Shown: positions 34,083-42,805 of the stretch, in pieces
How the letters are laid out: each line of letters begins with the position of its first letter
How positions within the stretch are numbered: the first letter of the stretch is position 1
Source: an uncultured Eubacteriales bacterium
GTDB taxonomy: Bacteria; Bacillota; Clostridia; Oscillospirales; Oscillospiraceae
Direction: 5' to 3'
Assembly: GCA_900545805.1 (NCBI GenBank)
Contig: URAL01000006.1
Coordinates: 1 to 56,088 of the forward strand
Length of the DNA: 56,088 nucleotides
Position numbers and translations under genes: made by a program
The notes under the pieces: generated by a model
Seen by the model: only the letters and a program-made list of their open reading frames with translations
Databases searched by the model: none
Told to the model about the DNA's origin: nothing

Positions 34083-35624
34083 TTATTTTGCGTACTCGAC
34101 GGCTTTGGTCTCGCGAAGGACGTGGACCTTGATCTGACCGGGGTAAGTCAGCTCCTCTTCGATCTTCTTTGCGATATCGCGCGCCAGGAGCACCATCTGA
34201 TCCTCGGATACCTCCTCGGGCTTGACCATAACGCGTATCTCGCGTCCGGCCTGGATGGCGTAGCTGCCGGCGATGCCGGGGAAGCTCTTGGATATCTCCT
34301 CAAGCTTTTCAAGGCGCTTGACGTAGTTTTCGATATTCTCGCGGCGTGCGCCGGGGCGGGAGGCGGAGATAGCGTCGGCTGCCTGAACGATGCAGGCGAC
34401 GACCGTGCGCGGCTCAACATCGCCGTGGTGCGCCTCGATAGCGTGGATGACCGCTTCGCTCTCCTTGTACTTCTTGCAGATATCGACACCGATGGAGACG
34501 TGGCTGCCCTCGACCTCGTGGTCGATGGCCTTGCCGATATCGTGCAGGAGGCCGGCTCGCTTTGCGGTGTTGACATCTACGCCGAGCTCGGCGGCGATAA
34601 GGCCGGAAATATGCGACACCTCTATCGAGTGCTGCAAAACGTTCTGGCCGTAGCTCGTGCGGTATCTCATGCGGCCGAGCAGCTTTATGATCTCGGGATT
34701 CAGACCGTGGATGTTCGTTTCGAACACCGCGCGCTCACCCTCGGCCTTGATGGTGGCGTTGACCTCCTTCTGAGCCTTGGCGACCATTTCCTCAATGCGC
34801 GCCGGGTGGATACGTCCGTCGGCAATGAGCTTTTCAAGAGCAAGACGCGCCACCTCGCGGCGAACGGGGTCAAAGCTCGATACGGTTATCGCCTCGGGCG
34901 TATCGTCGATGATAAGATCGCAGCCTGTCAGCGTCTCTATGCTGCGGATGTTGCGGCCCTCGCGGCCGATGATGCGTCCCTTCATCTCGTCGTTGGGGAG
35001 TGGTACGACGGATACGGTGACTTCACTTGCATGGTCTGCCGCGCAGCGCTGGATAGCCGTAACGATGATCTCGCGTGCGCGTTCCTCGGCCTCGTCCTTG
35101 TACTGGGCCTCGATCTCCTTGACCTTGACGGCCATTTCGTGCGTTACCTCGTCCTTGAGGGCGTTGATGAGGTATGCCTTCGCCTCATCGACCGTGTATC
35201 CCGATACCTTTTCGAGCATTTCGAGCTGGCTCTTCTTGATAAGAGCTATCTCGTTCTGCTGATTTTCGACATCGGCTATCTTGCGGGCAAGAGTTTCGTT
35301 CCTGCGCTCAAGGGAGTCGGTCTTGCGGTCAAGGTTTTCTTCCTTCTGCTGAAGGCGTCTTTCCTGCTTCTGCAGGTCGGCACGGCGTGCCTTTTCTTCG
35401 CGCTCGAATTCCGAGCGGCTTTTGTGTATTTCTTCCTTTGCCTCGACGAGAGCTTCACGCTTCTTGCTCTCGGCGCTCTTTATGGCATCATTAATTATTC
35501 TCTTTGCTTCATCTTCTGCACTGGATATCTCACGCTCGGCGACTTTTTTGCGGTAAGTCATGCCGAGAACAAATCCTATAATACAAAAAGCAACGATAAG
35601 AACGATTGCTAACCATAAGTTCAT
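34083..35624 (-). CDS. rny: Ribonuclease Y
   Basis: The membrane-bound endoribonuclease that starts mRNA decay in many Firmicutes. In 513 residues there is an N-terminal membrane helix (NLWLAIVLIVAFCIIGFVLG), a long charged coiled coil to about residue 195, a KH RNA-binding domain (GRIIGREGRNIRSIETLTG) and an HD metallophosphatase domain with LLHDIGKAIDHEVEG and EAHHGDVEPRT. The frame opens at 35645, but ATG at 35624 has GGAGGTG 11 bases upstream. It is a single-gene unit with an unusually long leader of about 205 bases. Confidence 0.96.
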   Translation of the reverse strand: MNLWLAIVLIVAFCIIGFVLGMTYRKKVAEREISSAEDEAKRIINDAIKSAESKKREALVEAKEEIHKSRSEFEREEKARRADLQKQERRLQQKEENLDRKTDSLERRNETLARKIADVENQQNEIALIKKSQLEMLEKVSGYTVDEAKAYLINALKDEVTHEMAVKVKEIEAQYKDEAEERAREIIVTAIQRCAADHASEVTVSVVPLPNDEMKGRIIGREGRNIRSIETLTGCDLIIDDTPEAITVSSFDPVRREVARLALEKLIADGRIHPARIEEMVAKAQKEVNATIKAEGERAVFETNIHGLNPEIIKLLGRMRYRTSYGQNVLQHSIEVSHISGLIAAELGVDVNTAKRAGLLHDIGKAIDHEVEGSHVSIGVDICKKYKESEAVIHAIEAHHGDVEPRTVVACIVQAADAISASRPGARRENIENYVKRLEKLEEISKSFPGIAGSYAIQAGREIRVMVKPEEVSEDQMVLLARDIAKKIEEELTYPGQIKVHVLRETKAVEYAK

Positions 35625-35831
35625 AGAAAGTAAACACACCTCCATTCTTTAAGAATTTTGCGGTGGTTTAATAAAAAACGCCGGGGTAATTTAAGGGTAA
35701 GACGCGGCATCAAGCGCTTCGCGTCCGTAAAATTGAATCTAATATTTTCGCAAAGACGCCTCCCCGGGCATCTTATGCCGGCCGCGCACATGCCTTATCC
35801 CCAAATGGGCGCAGCCGTCTAAAATATTATC
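35625..35831 (-). promoter_or_regulatory. Long GC-rich leader of rny (possible structured RNA)
   Basis: From the promoter at 35838-35866 to the rny start lie about 205 transcribed bases without a gene. The segment holds GC-rich complementary pieces, for example AGACG with CGTCT around 35746-35821, GGCAT with ATGCC inside it, and GACGC with GCGTC near 35695-35730, then TTTTTTATT at about 35672. It could be a regulated leader or a separate small RNA. It matches no riboswitch I can name. Confidence 0.35.
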
Positions 35832-35837
35832 CGATTA

Positions 35838-35866
35838 ATTTTAGCTCTAAATGCGCATTATGTCAA
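35838..35866 (-). promoter_or_regulatory. Promoter of rny
   Basis: On the minus strand TTGACA (35861-35866), a 17-base spacer and TAAAAT (35838-35843). Confidence 0.7.
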
Positions 35867-35915
35867 GCTTTCACAAAAATATATGTTAAATTTTTAAGAG
35901 CGGCGCCCTGTTTTG

Positions 35916-35944
35916 TGGACAAGAGGCAAAGTATTTTATATAAT
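35916..35944 (+). promoter_or_regulatory. Promoter of the mannosyltransferase-like gene
   Basis: TGGACA (35916-35921), a 17-base spacer and TATAAT (35939-35944), 32 bases before the GTG start. Confidence 0.65.
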
Positions 35945-35976
35945 GAGCTATTATTATATGACTTCGGAGGCACAGC

Positions 35977-37725
35977 GTGCGGCTTACATATGTTTTCCCG
36001 ATACTCATACTGCTTTTCATAGGGCTGTTTTTCTTCGGCTGCCCCTCCCCTGCCTCGGCAACGCTTGAGGACAGGCCGAAAAGCGCCTTCCGCCGGTGCG
36101 ACGCGATAGCGCTGGGCATCATAACGCTCGTGTATGCAGTCGCCGCCTTTGCCGGTCTCGGCGACACCGACGCGCCGCAGTCGTTCCATGAGTTTAAAAG
36201 CGGTGAGAGCGTGACTGTCGATCTCGGACAGGTCAGGGATATAGACAGCATAACGATCTACTCCGGCCTCAACACCGGAAGCTACCGCATCGAGGCCTCC
36301 GACAACGGCGAGAGCTGGTTTGACCTTACCAGCTTTGAGCAGAACTACGTCGCGCTGTTCAAGTGGAACGACGTTGAGCTCGATGAGCTGCAGCTCGGCG
36401 CTGCGCGCTATCTCCGCCTCACGGCGGCCGGCGAGGTCTGGCTCGGCGAGATGGCTGTACGCTGCGGCGGCGAGCTCGTGGGCTCATCCTCCGACGCGCC
36501 GGAGCTTTTTGACGAGCAGGACACCGTGCCGGAGTACCAGCACTACACCAACAGCACATATTTTGATGAGATATACCATGCGCGCACAGCCTTTGAAAAC
36601 CTTGAGGGCGTCTATCCCTACGAGATATCGCATCCGCCGCTCGGCAAGCTCATCATCGCCATAGGCATTTCTCTGTTCGGCATGACGCCGTTCGGCTGGC
36701 GTTTCTCGGGCGCATTGATCGGTGTGCTTATGCTTCCGGTCATGTACATGCTTTTAAAGCGCTTGTTCGCATCTACGCGCATCTGCGCCTGCGCAACGGC
36801 TATCTTCGCCTTCGACTTCATGCACTTTGCGCAGACGAGGATCGCAACCATCGACAGCTACGCCGTGTTCTTCATCCTGCTGATGTACCTGTTCATGTAC
36901 ATGTACATAACGGAGGGCAGATGGCGCGACCTTGCGCTGTCTGGGCTTTTCTTCGGCATAGGCGCCGCGTGCAAATGGACCTGCTTCTATGCCGGAGCGG
37001 GGCTTGCGGTGATCTGGCTGATTCATTGGATGCGCAATTTCGAATTAAAGGCGTTTCTTAAAAACTGCGCGTTCTGCGTCGTTTTCTTTATAATCGTTCC
37101 GGCAATGATATATTACGTGAGCTATTTCCCCTACGGCCGGGCAAGCGGCATGCACGGCCTTGGCATGCTCTTTACCTCCGACTACGCGGGCATGGTGCTG
37201 GACAATCAGAAATTCATGTTCAGCTACCACGCGGGCGTGCACTCGGAGCATCCATACTCCTCGCGCTGGTGGCAGTGGGTGATTGACGAGCGGCCGATAC
37301 TGTACTATCTGAAGTATTTTGACGACGGCACGCGCTCGTCCTTCGGCGCATTTTTGAATCCCGTGCTTTGCTGGGGCGGACTCGCGGCCATGATAGTGTG
37401 CGCAGTCCTTGCTGTGAAGCGGCGCGATAGAGTCTCGCTGTTTATCGTCATCGGCTACCTTGCGCAGCTGCTGCCATGGGTGTTCATAACGCGCACGACC
37501 TTTGAATATCATTACTTCCCCTCGTCGGTTTTTCTCGTGCTGGCCATAGCGCGGGTGTTCAGGCTCATGAAGGACAACACGAAGGGCTGGAAATTTAACG
37601 TCTACGGCCTGACGGGGCTTGCCGGTGCGCTGTTTATCGCCTTCTACCCCGTCATTTCCGGCGTCCGCGTGAACGCGCAGTTGGCGACGAATCTGCTCAA
37701 ATGGCTGCCGAGCTGGCCGTTTTGA
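35977..37725 (+). CDS. PMT-family protein mannosyltransferase with embedded discoidin domain
   Basis: A 582-residue polytopic GT-C glycosyltransferase using lipid-linked sugar. PMT-family motifs are YFDEIYHARTAFENLEG (the acidic catalytic loop) and ISHPPLGKLIIAIG. Between the second helix and this loop, about residues 65-170, lies a beta-rich extracytoplasmic F5/8 type C (discoidin-like) domain: VTVDLGQVRDIDSITIYSG, SYRIEASDNGESW and ARYLRLTAAGEVWLGEM. The start is GTG at 35977, eight bases after GGAGG. Likely O-mannosylation, or another sugar, of exported proteins; the surface SLH proteins are possible substrates, which is inference. Confidence 0.87.
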   Translation: MRLTYVFPILILLFIGLFFFGCPSPASATLEDRPKSAFRRCDAIALGIITLVYAVAAFAGLGDTDAPQSFHEFKSGESVTVDLGQVRDIDSITIYSGLNTGSYRIEASDNGESWFDLTSFEQNYVALFKWNDVELDELQLGAARYLRLTAAGEVWLGEMAVRCGGELVGSSSDAPELFDEQDTVPEYQHYTNSTYFDEIYHARTAFENLEGVYPYEISHPPLGKLIIAIGISLFGMTPFGWRFSGALIGVLMLPVMYMLLKRLFASTRICACATAIFAFDFMHFAQTRIATIDSYAVFFILLMYLFMYMYITEGRWRDLALSGLFFGIGAACKWTCFYAGAGLAVIWLIHWMRNFELKAFLKNCAFCVVFFIIVPAMIYYVSYFPYGRASGMHGLGMLFTSDYAGMVLDNQKFMFSYHAGVHSEHPYSSRWWQWVIDERPILYYLKYFDDGTRSSFGAFLNPVLCWGGLAAMIVCAVLAVKRRDRVSLFIVIGYLAQLLPWVFITRTTFEYHYFPSSVFLVLAIARVFRLMKDNTKGWKFNVYGLTGLAGALFIAFYPVISGVRVNAQLATNLLKWLPSWPF

Positions 37726-37795
37726 GAATTAGCTTGTAGTCGCGGCGTTTTTGTGAGATAATAAAATGTAATATTTATTGTGGAGGATCAAAGAT

Positions 37796-38224
37796 ATGAT
37801 CGCATTGGGTTCTGATCACGGCGGCTGGGCTCTCAAGCAGGAGGTCATGAAGCACCTGGACGTGCGCGGTCTTGAATACAAGGACTACGGCACCTACTCC
37901 GAGGACAGCTGCGACTATCCCGTTTACGGCAAGGCAGTCGCGCACGCGGTCGCCGGCGGCGAGTGCGAAAAGGGCATAATAATCTGCGGCACGGGCATCG
38001 GCATCTCCATCACTGCAAACAAGGTCAAGGGCATCCGCGCAGCTCTGTGCGGCGACTGCTTCTCGGCGGAAATGACAAGGCTGCACAATGATGCCAACAT
38101 CCTTGCAATGGGCGCGCGCGTCGTCGGCCCAGGACTTGCACTTAAGATAGTCGATACCTTCCTTGACACCCCGTTTTCCGGCGACGAGAGGCACGTCCGC
38201 CGCATCAAGCAGATCGAGGACTGA
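37796..38224 (+). CDS. rpiB: Ribose-5-phosphate isomerase B
   Basis: Interconverts ribose-5-phosphate and ribulose-5-phosphate. The 142-residue protein starts MIALGSDHGGWALKQEVM, holds the catalytic-cysteine line GIIICGTGIGISITANK and the later LHNDANILAMGARVVG. An in-frame TTG at 37778 is open, but ATG at 37796 has TGGAGG nine bases upstream and fits the family start. The RpiB/LacA/LacB family also includes allose- and galactose-phosphate isomerases. The next gene follows after five bases. Confidence 0.93.
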   Translation: MIALGSDHGGWALKQEVMKHLDVRGLEYKDYGTYSEDSCDYPVYGKAVAHAVAGGECEKGIIICGTGIGISITANKVKGIRAALCGDCFSAEMTRLHNDANILAMGARVVGPGLALKIVDTFLDTPFSGDERHVRRIKQIED

Positions 38225-38229
38225 TATAA

Positions 38230-39336
38230 TTGGCAAACAATTCTGAGTTTTACCGCGGAAAACGCAAAAAGACCGCTCCGGCGCTGATAGCCACTATAAT
38301 CATTCTGGCCGTCATCGCCTTTGTAGTTATGCTTTTCTACGGACTGCAAAAATATATAGTGATCACGAATTCCGGCCTGCACCTTGAGATACCGTTTCTC
38401 ATGGACGACAGCCGCCAAAACGTGCAGACCGACGACGGTGATGTCGTCCGGCAGAGCTTCGAGCCCGTGAACGCGCAGCTTGAGATCGGTCAGGCCGACT
38501 ATTCAAACGTCAAAGCCACCGCCGGCGAGGGTCTGAGCGCCGTCAGGCTCGTTTACGTTCCGGCGGCGGCGGTCACGGCATCGGGCGTTGAATCGTATCT
38601 GAGCAAGTCTCCCGATGCAACCGGCGTTCTGCTCGACGTGAAAACCGTAACGGGTATGCTCGTGTGGGAATCGCAGGCCGATATCGCAAAGGGCTACGGC
38701 ACCTCGGGCACGATCGATCTCAAGTCGATCGTCTCCTCGCTTAAGGAGAGCGGCAAGTACGTCGCCGTGCGCATGTGCTGCTTTGTGGATAACACCCTCG
38801 CCTCGCGCTACACGCAGCTTACGCTGAAAACGACCGACGGGCAGGCTTATTCCGACGCAAGCGGCGCATGGCTCGATCCGACGAACGCGACGGTCAAGAG
38901 CTACATCACCTCGCTTTGCAGCGAGCTTTCCAAGATGGGCGTTGACGAGATCGTACTGCTGGGCATGCGTCTGCCGGAGGCAAGCGGCATAGAATTTGCA
39001 TTCTCCTCAACCTCGGCGGTCAAGCCCACGCCGGTCACTGCCGTGTCCGGCTTCGGAATAAGCGTAACACGCGCGATGCGCTCTTCAGCGGCGAAGCTGA
39101 GTGTGCAGATAACTAGCATATCGGCCCTGCAAAGCGGCGGGGACACCGTGACCGGTCAGAGCGCGGACATACTGTTCAAGGTATTTGACAGAGTCTATTA
39201 CTCAACAGACAGCGCAGCGGCTGCCGATATCGTCACAAAATGCACCGACTACGTCAAGCTCGGCGACGCGAAAATGCGCGTCGTCCCCATATGCTCCTCC
39301 GCACCCGGCACGGACTGCTGGGTTCTGATGGAGTAA
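38230..39336 (+). CDS. DUF4015-like putative glycoside hydrolase, membrane-anchored
   Basis: A 368-residue protein with an N-terminal signal-anchor helix (APALIATIIILAVIAFVVML) and an extracytoplasmic domain. Segments such as ATGVLLDVKTVTGMLVWESQ, DLKSIVSSLKESGKYVAVRM, SGAWLDPTNATVKSYITSLC and GVDEIVLLGMRLP follow the strand order of DUF4015, a TIM-barrel domain proposed to be glycosidase-like. Catalytic residues are not certain. The start is TTG at 38230 with GAGG ten bases upstream, five bases after rpiB, so the two are probably one operon. Confidence 0.75.
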   Translation: MANNSEFYRGKRKKTAPALIATIIILAVIAFVVMLFYGLQKYIVITNSGLHLEIPFLMDDSRQNVQTDDGDVVRQSFEPVNAQLEIGQADYSNVKATAGEGLSAVRLVYVPAAAVTASGVESYLSKSPDATGVLLDVKTVTGMLVWESQADIAKGYGTSGTIDLKSIVSSLKESGKYVAVRMCCFVDNTLASRYTQLTLKTTDGQAYSDASGAWLDPTNATVKSYITSLCSELSKMGVDEIVLLGMRLPEASGIEFAFSSTSAVKPTPVTAVSGFGISVTRAMRSSAAKLSVQITSISALQSGGDTVTGQSADILFKVFDRVYYSTDSAAAADIVTKCTDYVKLGDAKMRVVPICSSAPGTDCWVLME

Positions 39337-39351
39337 CGGAAACGGAATATC

Positions 39352-39384
39352 AAAAGCCCCGGTGATGCATCACCGAGGCTTTTA
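39352..39384. terminator. Bidirectional terminator
   Basis: The stem AAAAGCCCCGGTGAT/ATCACCGAGGCTTTT (one mismatch) followed by TATTATTATT, between convergent genes. Confidence 0.82.
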
Positions 39385-39405
39385 TTATTATTATTATGCT
39401 CCGCT

Positions 39406-39597
39406 TCAGCCGAGCGGCATGATACCGAGTGCCGAGCGGATCGCTTCGAGCTTATTCTCCAGATCGTAGGACGCAACAAATATATCCCTGACCCTCTGCG
39501 TATCGCCGCCGGTTACAAAGCCGGCAAGGATACACAGTGCACCCAATATAAGCGCTATCACCGCAATTGTGGAGATAATCTTCCATGCCTTATCCAT
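39406..39597 (-). CDS. Small single-helix membrane protein, 63 aa
   Basis: A 63-residue protein with one N-terminal helix (IISTIAVIALILGALCILAG) and an extracytoplasmic tail (RVRDIFVASYDLENKLEAI). The ATG at 39597 overlaps the last codons of the upstream membrane-protein gene, so translation is coupled. The family is not recognised; it is probably an accessory to the HAAS-like protein. Confidence 0.65.
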   Translation of the reverse strand: MDKAWKIISTIAVIALILGALCILAGFVTGGDTQRVRDIFVASYDLENKLEAIRSALGIMPLG

Positions 39598-40693
39598 TGA
39601 CCGATACCTCCTTGACACAGAGCTTTTTTCCAAGCGACACCACGCCGCCGACAACGCCCTTTATGCCGCGCACGAGCATGAGTATACCGAGCCACAGCAG
39701 CAAAAGCGCAATTGCAAACGCTATAAGCACCGCTCCGGCGCACAGCATGATATCCGCGAATATGACGAGCGTTGAGAATGCAAACGCTATGACCTTAACA
39801 CCTGCGGCGATCACAAGAACGCCGAGTCCGAGCAGAATGAGCGTTACCGCTATTGACAGCGCCAGCAGCACAAGGCCGATGGGTATGGCAAAGATGAGGT
39901 AAAGGATAAGCAGCGCGACATTCGTTTTATACAGCACCGTTGCCTCCGGCTCGTCAATACTTTCGAGCTTTTCAAACACAAGCTCCGTTTCAACCGCCTC
40001 TTCGGGCTGACTGACTTCCTCGGCGGTCTCCGCTTCCTCTGCAGGAGCTTCCTCCGGTATAGCTTCCGCTTTCTCCTCCGCTGTCCGTTCGACAACGGTC
40101 GCCTCATCTTCGGCAGCTTCCCCGGCTTTCTCCGGGGACTCCGCCGTTGTCTCGGTCTCCGCTTCCTCAGGAGCAGCCTCCTCAACCGGCGCGGACTCCT
40201 CTGCAGGCTCCTGCTCAGTTATGGTTTCCTCGGTCTGAGTCTCCTCTGCCGGAGTCTCTTCGAGCTCTTCCTGTACAGCGGTCTCCTCCGGCTCATCATA
40301 GAACATGGGCTTGTACTCAACGCCCTCCTCGGCTGCCTTTTCTCGTCGGATCTCCTCTATTATATCCGCATATGAAAGCCCTGTATCCGTGACAGACGGC
40401 TTTTCTTTTTCCCTTTTTACCGGAGTAACGATTATATGCTCCGTTGCTTCGGGCTTATCTTCCTTTGAATCGGCCTCGACTGCGAGCTTGCGCTCCGAGC
40501 GCTTATATGTGCGCGAAATCGTTACTGCAAGCTTTGTCGGCGAGCCAAAGCTTTCGAGCAGCGCCTGCTCATCGTCTGCCTCGTCCAGCATTTTATTGTA
40601 CTGCGCAAGGATATCCTCCTTATCCTCCTTGAACATGAACGCCAAAAGCTTAGAAAGCTCCGCCATATATTTTTGCCTGTTGATATGCGTCAC
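39590..40693 (-). CDS. HAAS/DUF1700-like membrane protein with acidic linker
   Basis: About 367 residues in three parts. The N-terminal 60 residues (RQKYMAELSKLLAFMFKEDK, ILAQYNKMLDE) resemble the HAAS/DUF1700 cytosolic domain often paired with PadR-type regulators. Next comes a linker of about 130 residues made largely of Glu, Ala, Thr and Pro. The C-terminal 110 residues form three or four hydrophobic helices. The start is uncertain: GTG at 40693 lies inside a GGAGGTGA ribosome site, ATG at 40666 has no site, and ATC at 40684 would be ideally spaced. No PadR regulator is beside it. Confidence 0.7.
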   Translation of the reverse strand: MTHINRQKYMAELSKLLAFMFKEDKEDILAQYNKMLDEADDEQALLESFGSPTKLAVTISRTYKRSERKLAVEADSKEDKPEATEHIIVTPVKREKEKPSVTDTGLSYADIIEEIRREKAAEEGVEYKPMFYDEPEETAVQEELEETPAEETQTEETITEQEPAEESAPVEEAAPEEAETETTAESPEKAGEAAEDEATVVERTAEEKAEAIPEEAPAEEAETAEEVSQPEEAVETELVFEKLESIDEPEATVLYKTNVALLILYLIFAIPIGLVLLALSIAVTLILLGLGVLVIAAGVKVIAFAFSTLVIFADIMLCAGAVLIAFAIALLLLWLGILMLVRGIKGVVGGVVSLGKKLCVKEVSVNG

Positions 40694-40730
40694 CTCCGAC
40701 GGTTTCAAATAAATCCGCTAAATCTATATT

Positions 40731-40759
40731 ATTATAGACAAAAAGCTCACTGCGGTCAA
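40731..40759 (-). promoter_or_regulatory. Promoter of the HAAS-like operon
   Basis: On the minus strand TTGACC (40754-40759), a 17-base spacer and TATAAT (40731-40736). Confidence 0.65.
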
Positions 40760-40774
40760 GATTTTTTATATCTA

Positions 40775-40803
40775 TTGACAAGCTCTGCCGCTTTAGATAA
40801 AAT
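40775..40803 (+). promoter_or_regulatory. Promoter of proS
   Basis: TTGACA (40775-40780), a 17-base spacer and TAAAAT (40798-40803), 33 bases before the start. The leader is too short for a T-box. Confidence 0.7.
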
Positions 40804-40836
40804 AACTTAGTTATTAATAATTAAGGAGATATTATA

Positions 40837-42273
40837 ATGGCTAAGGATAAAAAAGTTGAACAGATAACCGATATGGAGCAGGACTTCGCCCAGTGGTTCA
40901 CCGATGTGTGCACAAAGGCGGAGCTCGTCGATTACTCCGGCGTTAAGGGACTTTTCATCCTGCGTCCATACGGCTATGCCATTTGGGAGAATATACAGAA
41001 GGAGCTCGACAGGATGTTCAAGGAAGGCGGACATGAAAACGTCTCCATGCCCATGCTCATCCCCGAGAGTCTGCTTCAGAAGGAAAAGGATCACGTCGAG
41101 GGCTTTGCGCCCGAGTGCGCATGGGTCACCGTCGGCGGCTCGGAGGAGCTGCCGGAGAGGCTGTGCATTCGCCCGACCTCCGAGACGCTTTTCTGCGATC
41201 ACTGGAGTCACACGGTGCACTCCTGGCGCGATCTTCCGATGCTGTACAACCAGTGGTGCTCCGTGCTCCGCTGGGAGAAGACCACCCGCCCATTCCTTCG
41301 CGGCAGAGAGTTCCTCTGGCAGGAGGGGCACACCCTGCATGAGACCGAGGCCGAGGCGCGTGAAGAGACGCTTCGTCAGCTTGAGGTCTACGCAGACCTG
41401 TGCGAAAACTACCTCGCCATGCCCGTTATCCGCGGCAACAAGACCGATAAGGAAAAGTTCGCTGGCGCCGTTAATACCTACACCATCGAGTGCATGATGC
41501 ACGACCATAAGGCACTCCAGTCCGGCACGAGCCACTACTTCGGCACGGGCTTTGCCGAGCAGTTTGACATCACCTTCACCGACCGTGAAAACAAGCAGCA
41601 GCATCCGCATCAGACCTCCTGGGGCATGTCCACCCGCGTTATCGGCGGCATAATCATGACCCACGGTGATAATAACGGTCTCGTTCTGCCCCCGCGCATA
41701 GCTCCGGTACAGGTCATCGTCGTTCCCGTCGCGCAGCACAAGGAGGGCGTCACCGAAAAGGCAACCGAGCTGTATAAAGCTCTCAAGGCAGCCGGCATCC
41801 GTGTTAAGATAGACCTCAGCGACAACAGCCTTGGCTGGAAGTGTGCGCAGTACGAGATGAAGGGAGTTCCCCTGCGTATCGAGCTCGGCCCGCGTGACAT
41901 TGAAAACGGCGTGTGCATGGCAGTAAGGCGCGATAACGGCGAGAAGACCTCCGTCGCGCTCACGGAGCTGACCGAAAAGGTTCCGGAGCTGCTCGACGCC
42001 GTGCAGCAGGGTCTGTTTGACAAGGCAAAGAAAAACCTCGACGAGCACATCTTCGAGGCACACTCTCTTGAGGAGGCAAAGCAGCTTCAGGAGGAAAAGG
42101 GCGGCTTTATAAAGACCATGTGGTGCGGCGAGCTCGAGTGCGAAATGAAGATGAAGGAGCAGGCCGGCATGTCCTCGCGCTGCATCCCCTTTGAGCAGGA
42201 AAACCTCGGCGATACCTGCCCGATCTGCGGCAGGAAGGCAAAGCACATGATCTACTGGGGCGTTGCATACTGA
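40837..42273 (+). CDS. proS: Prolyl-tRNA synthetase, archaeal/eukaryotic type (ProS3)
   Basis: Charges tRNA-Pro with proline. The 478-residue class II enzyme lacks the editing insertion of the bacterial type (about 570 residues) and has the compact type-3 layout. Motif 2 is RWEKTTRPFLRGREFLWQEG, motif 3 lies around GMSTRVIGGIIMTHGD, and the anticodon-binding domain begins IAPVQVIVVPVAQHKEG. The C-terminal domain keeps zinc-type cysteines (MWCGELECE and CPICGRK) and ends in tyrosine (WGVAY), as in this group. ATG follows AAGGAG. Confidence 0.96.
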   Translation: MAKDKKVEQITDMEQDFAQWFTDVCTKAELVDYSGVKGLFILRPYGYAIWENIQKELDRMFKEGGHENVSMPMLIPESLLQKEKDHVEGFAPECAWVTVGGSEELPERLCIRPTSETLFCDHWSHTVHSWRDLPMLYNQWCSVLRWEKTTRPFLRGREFLWQEGHTLHETEAEAREETLRQLEVYADLCENYLAMPVIRGNKTDKEKFAGAVNTYTIECMMHDHKALQSGTSHYFGTGFAEQFDITFTDRENKQQHPHQTSWGMSTRVIGGIIMTHGDNNGLVLPPRIAPVQVIVVPVAQHKEGVTEKATELYKALKAAGIRVKIDLSDNSLGWKCAQYEMKGVPLRIELGPRDIENGVCMAVRRDNGEKTSVALTELTEKVPELLDAVQQGLFDKAKKNLDEHIFEAHSLEEAKQLQEEKGGFIKTMWCGELECEMKMKEQAGMSSRCIPFEQENLGDTCPICGRKAKHMIYWGVAY

Positions 42274-42288
42274 ATCACATAATAATAG

Positions 42289-42325
42289 ACAGCCACGGCG
42301 AAGATACCGCCGCGGCTGTTTTTAT
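42289..42325. terminator. Terminator of proS
   Basis: The stem ACAGCCACGGCG/CGCCGCGGCTGT followed by TTTTTAT; the minus-strand flank is also AT-rich toward the convergent Nudix gene. Confidence 0.75.
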
Positions 42326-42334
42326 ATCCTTAAA

Positions 42335-42805
42335 TCATTTAATTTTTTCACCGTTTAAAACGGCGCTGACAAGCTCGTCGCCGTCGTAGCAGAGCTTTAA
42401 GAGGAAAAATGGCTCGGCGTCATTTTCCAAAAGGCGCAGAAATATCTTGTCGCCCTCCCAAAGCGTGAGGTCATAAAGCCTTAAGCGTTCTATCCACTCA
42501 AGCTCGCCCTCGTCGCAGGCTTTTAGCTCGCCCTCAAAGCCGTCGGCGGTAAACAGGTGCATGTATTCCGACTCGCACTGCGTGTTCACGAACGTTACTA
42601 TACCGCGGCAGCGCCATGATGTGAGCGTTAGCCCCGTCTCCTCCTTTGCCTCGCGCAGAAGGCACTCGTCCGGGCTTTCGTCTGACTCAAACTTTCCGCC
42701 GATGCCGATCCACTTATCGCGGTTTATATCGTTTTTCTTCTTCACGCGGTGCAGCATGAGATACTCGCTGCCGCGGCTTATATAGCATAGCGTCGTATTG
42801 AGCAT
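42335..42805 (-). CDS. Nudix hydrolase, MutT-like
   Basis: A 156-residue protein with a complete Nudix box, from GGKFESDESPDECLLREAKE to EETGL (pattern GX5EX7REUXEEXGU). It could hydrolyse 8-oxo-dGTP or another nucleoside-diphosphate derivative; the N-terminal LCYISRGSEYLMLHRVKKKN is typical of the 8-oxo-dGTP group. The frame is open far upstream, but ATG at 42805 overlaps the stop of the decarboxylase gene by one base and begins the fold, so I chose it. Confidence 0.9.
   Translation of the reverse strand: MLNTTLCYISRGSEYLMLHRVKKKNDINRDKWIGIGGKFESDESPDECLLREAKEETGLTLTSWRCRGIVTFVNTQCESEYMHLFTADGFEGELKACDEGELEWIERLRLYDLTLWEGDKIFLRLLENDAEPFFLLKLCYDGDELVSAVLNGEKIK

Noticed and set aside
40804..40836. 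T-box leader before proS
   Set aside because: The promoter lies only about 33 bases before the start codon, leaving no room for a T-box.
40807..42246. A 479-codon open frame on the minus strand opposite proS
   Set aside because: proS is certain; the antisense frame is a codon-bias shadow. The same applies to 8958-10277 (minus) and 34077-35612 (plus).
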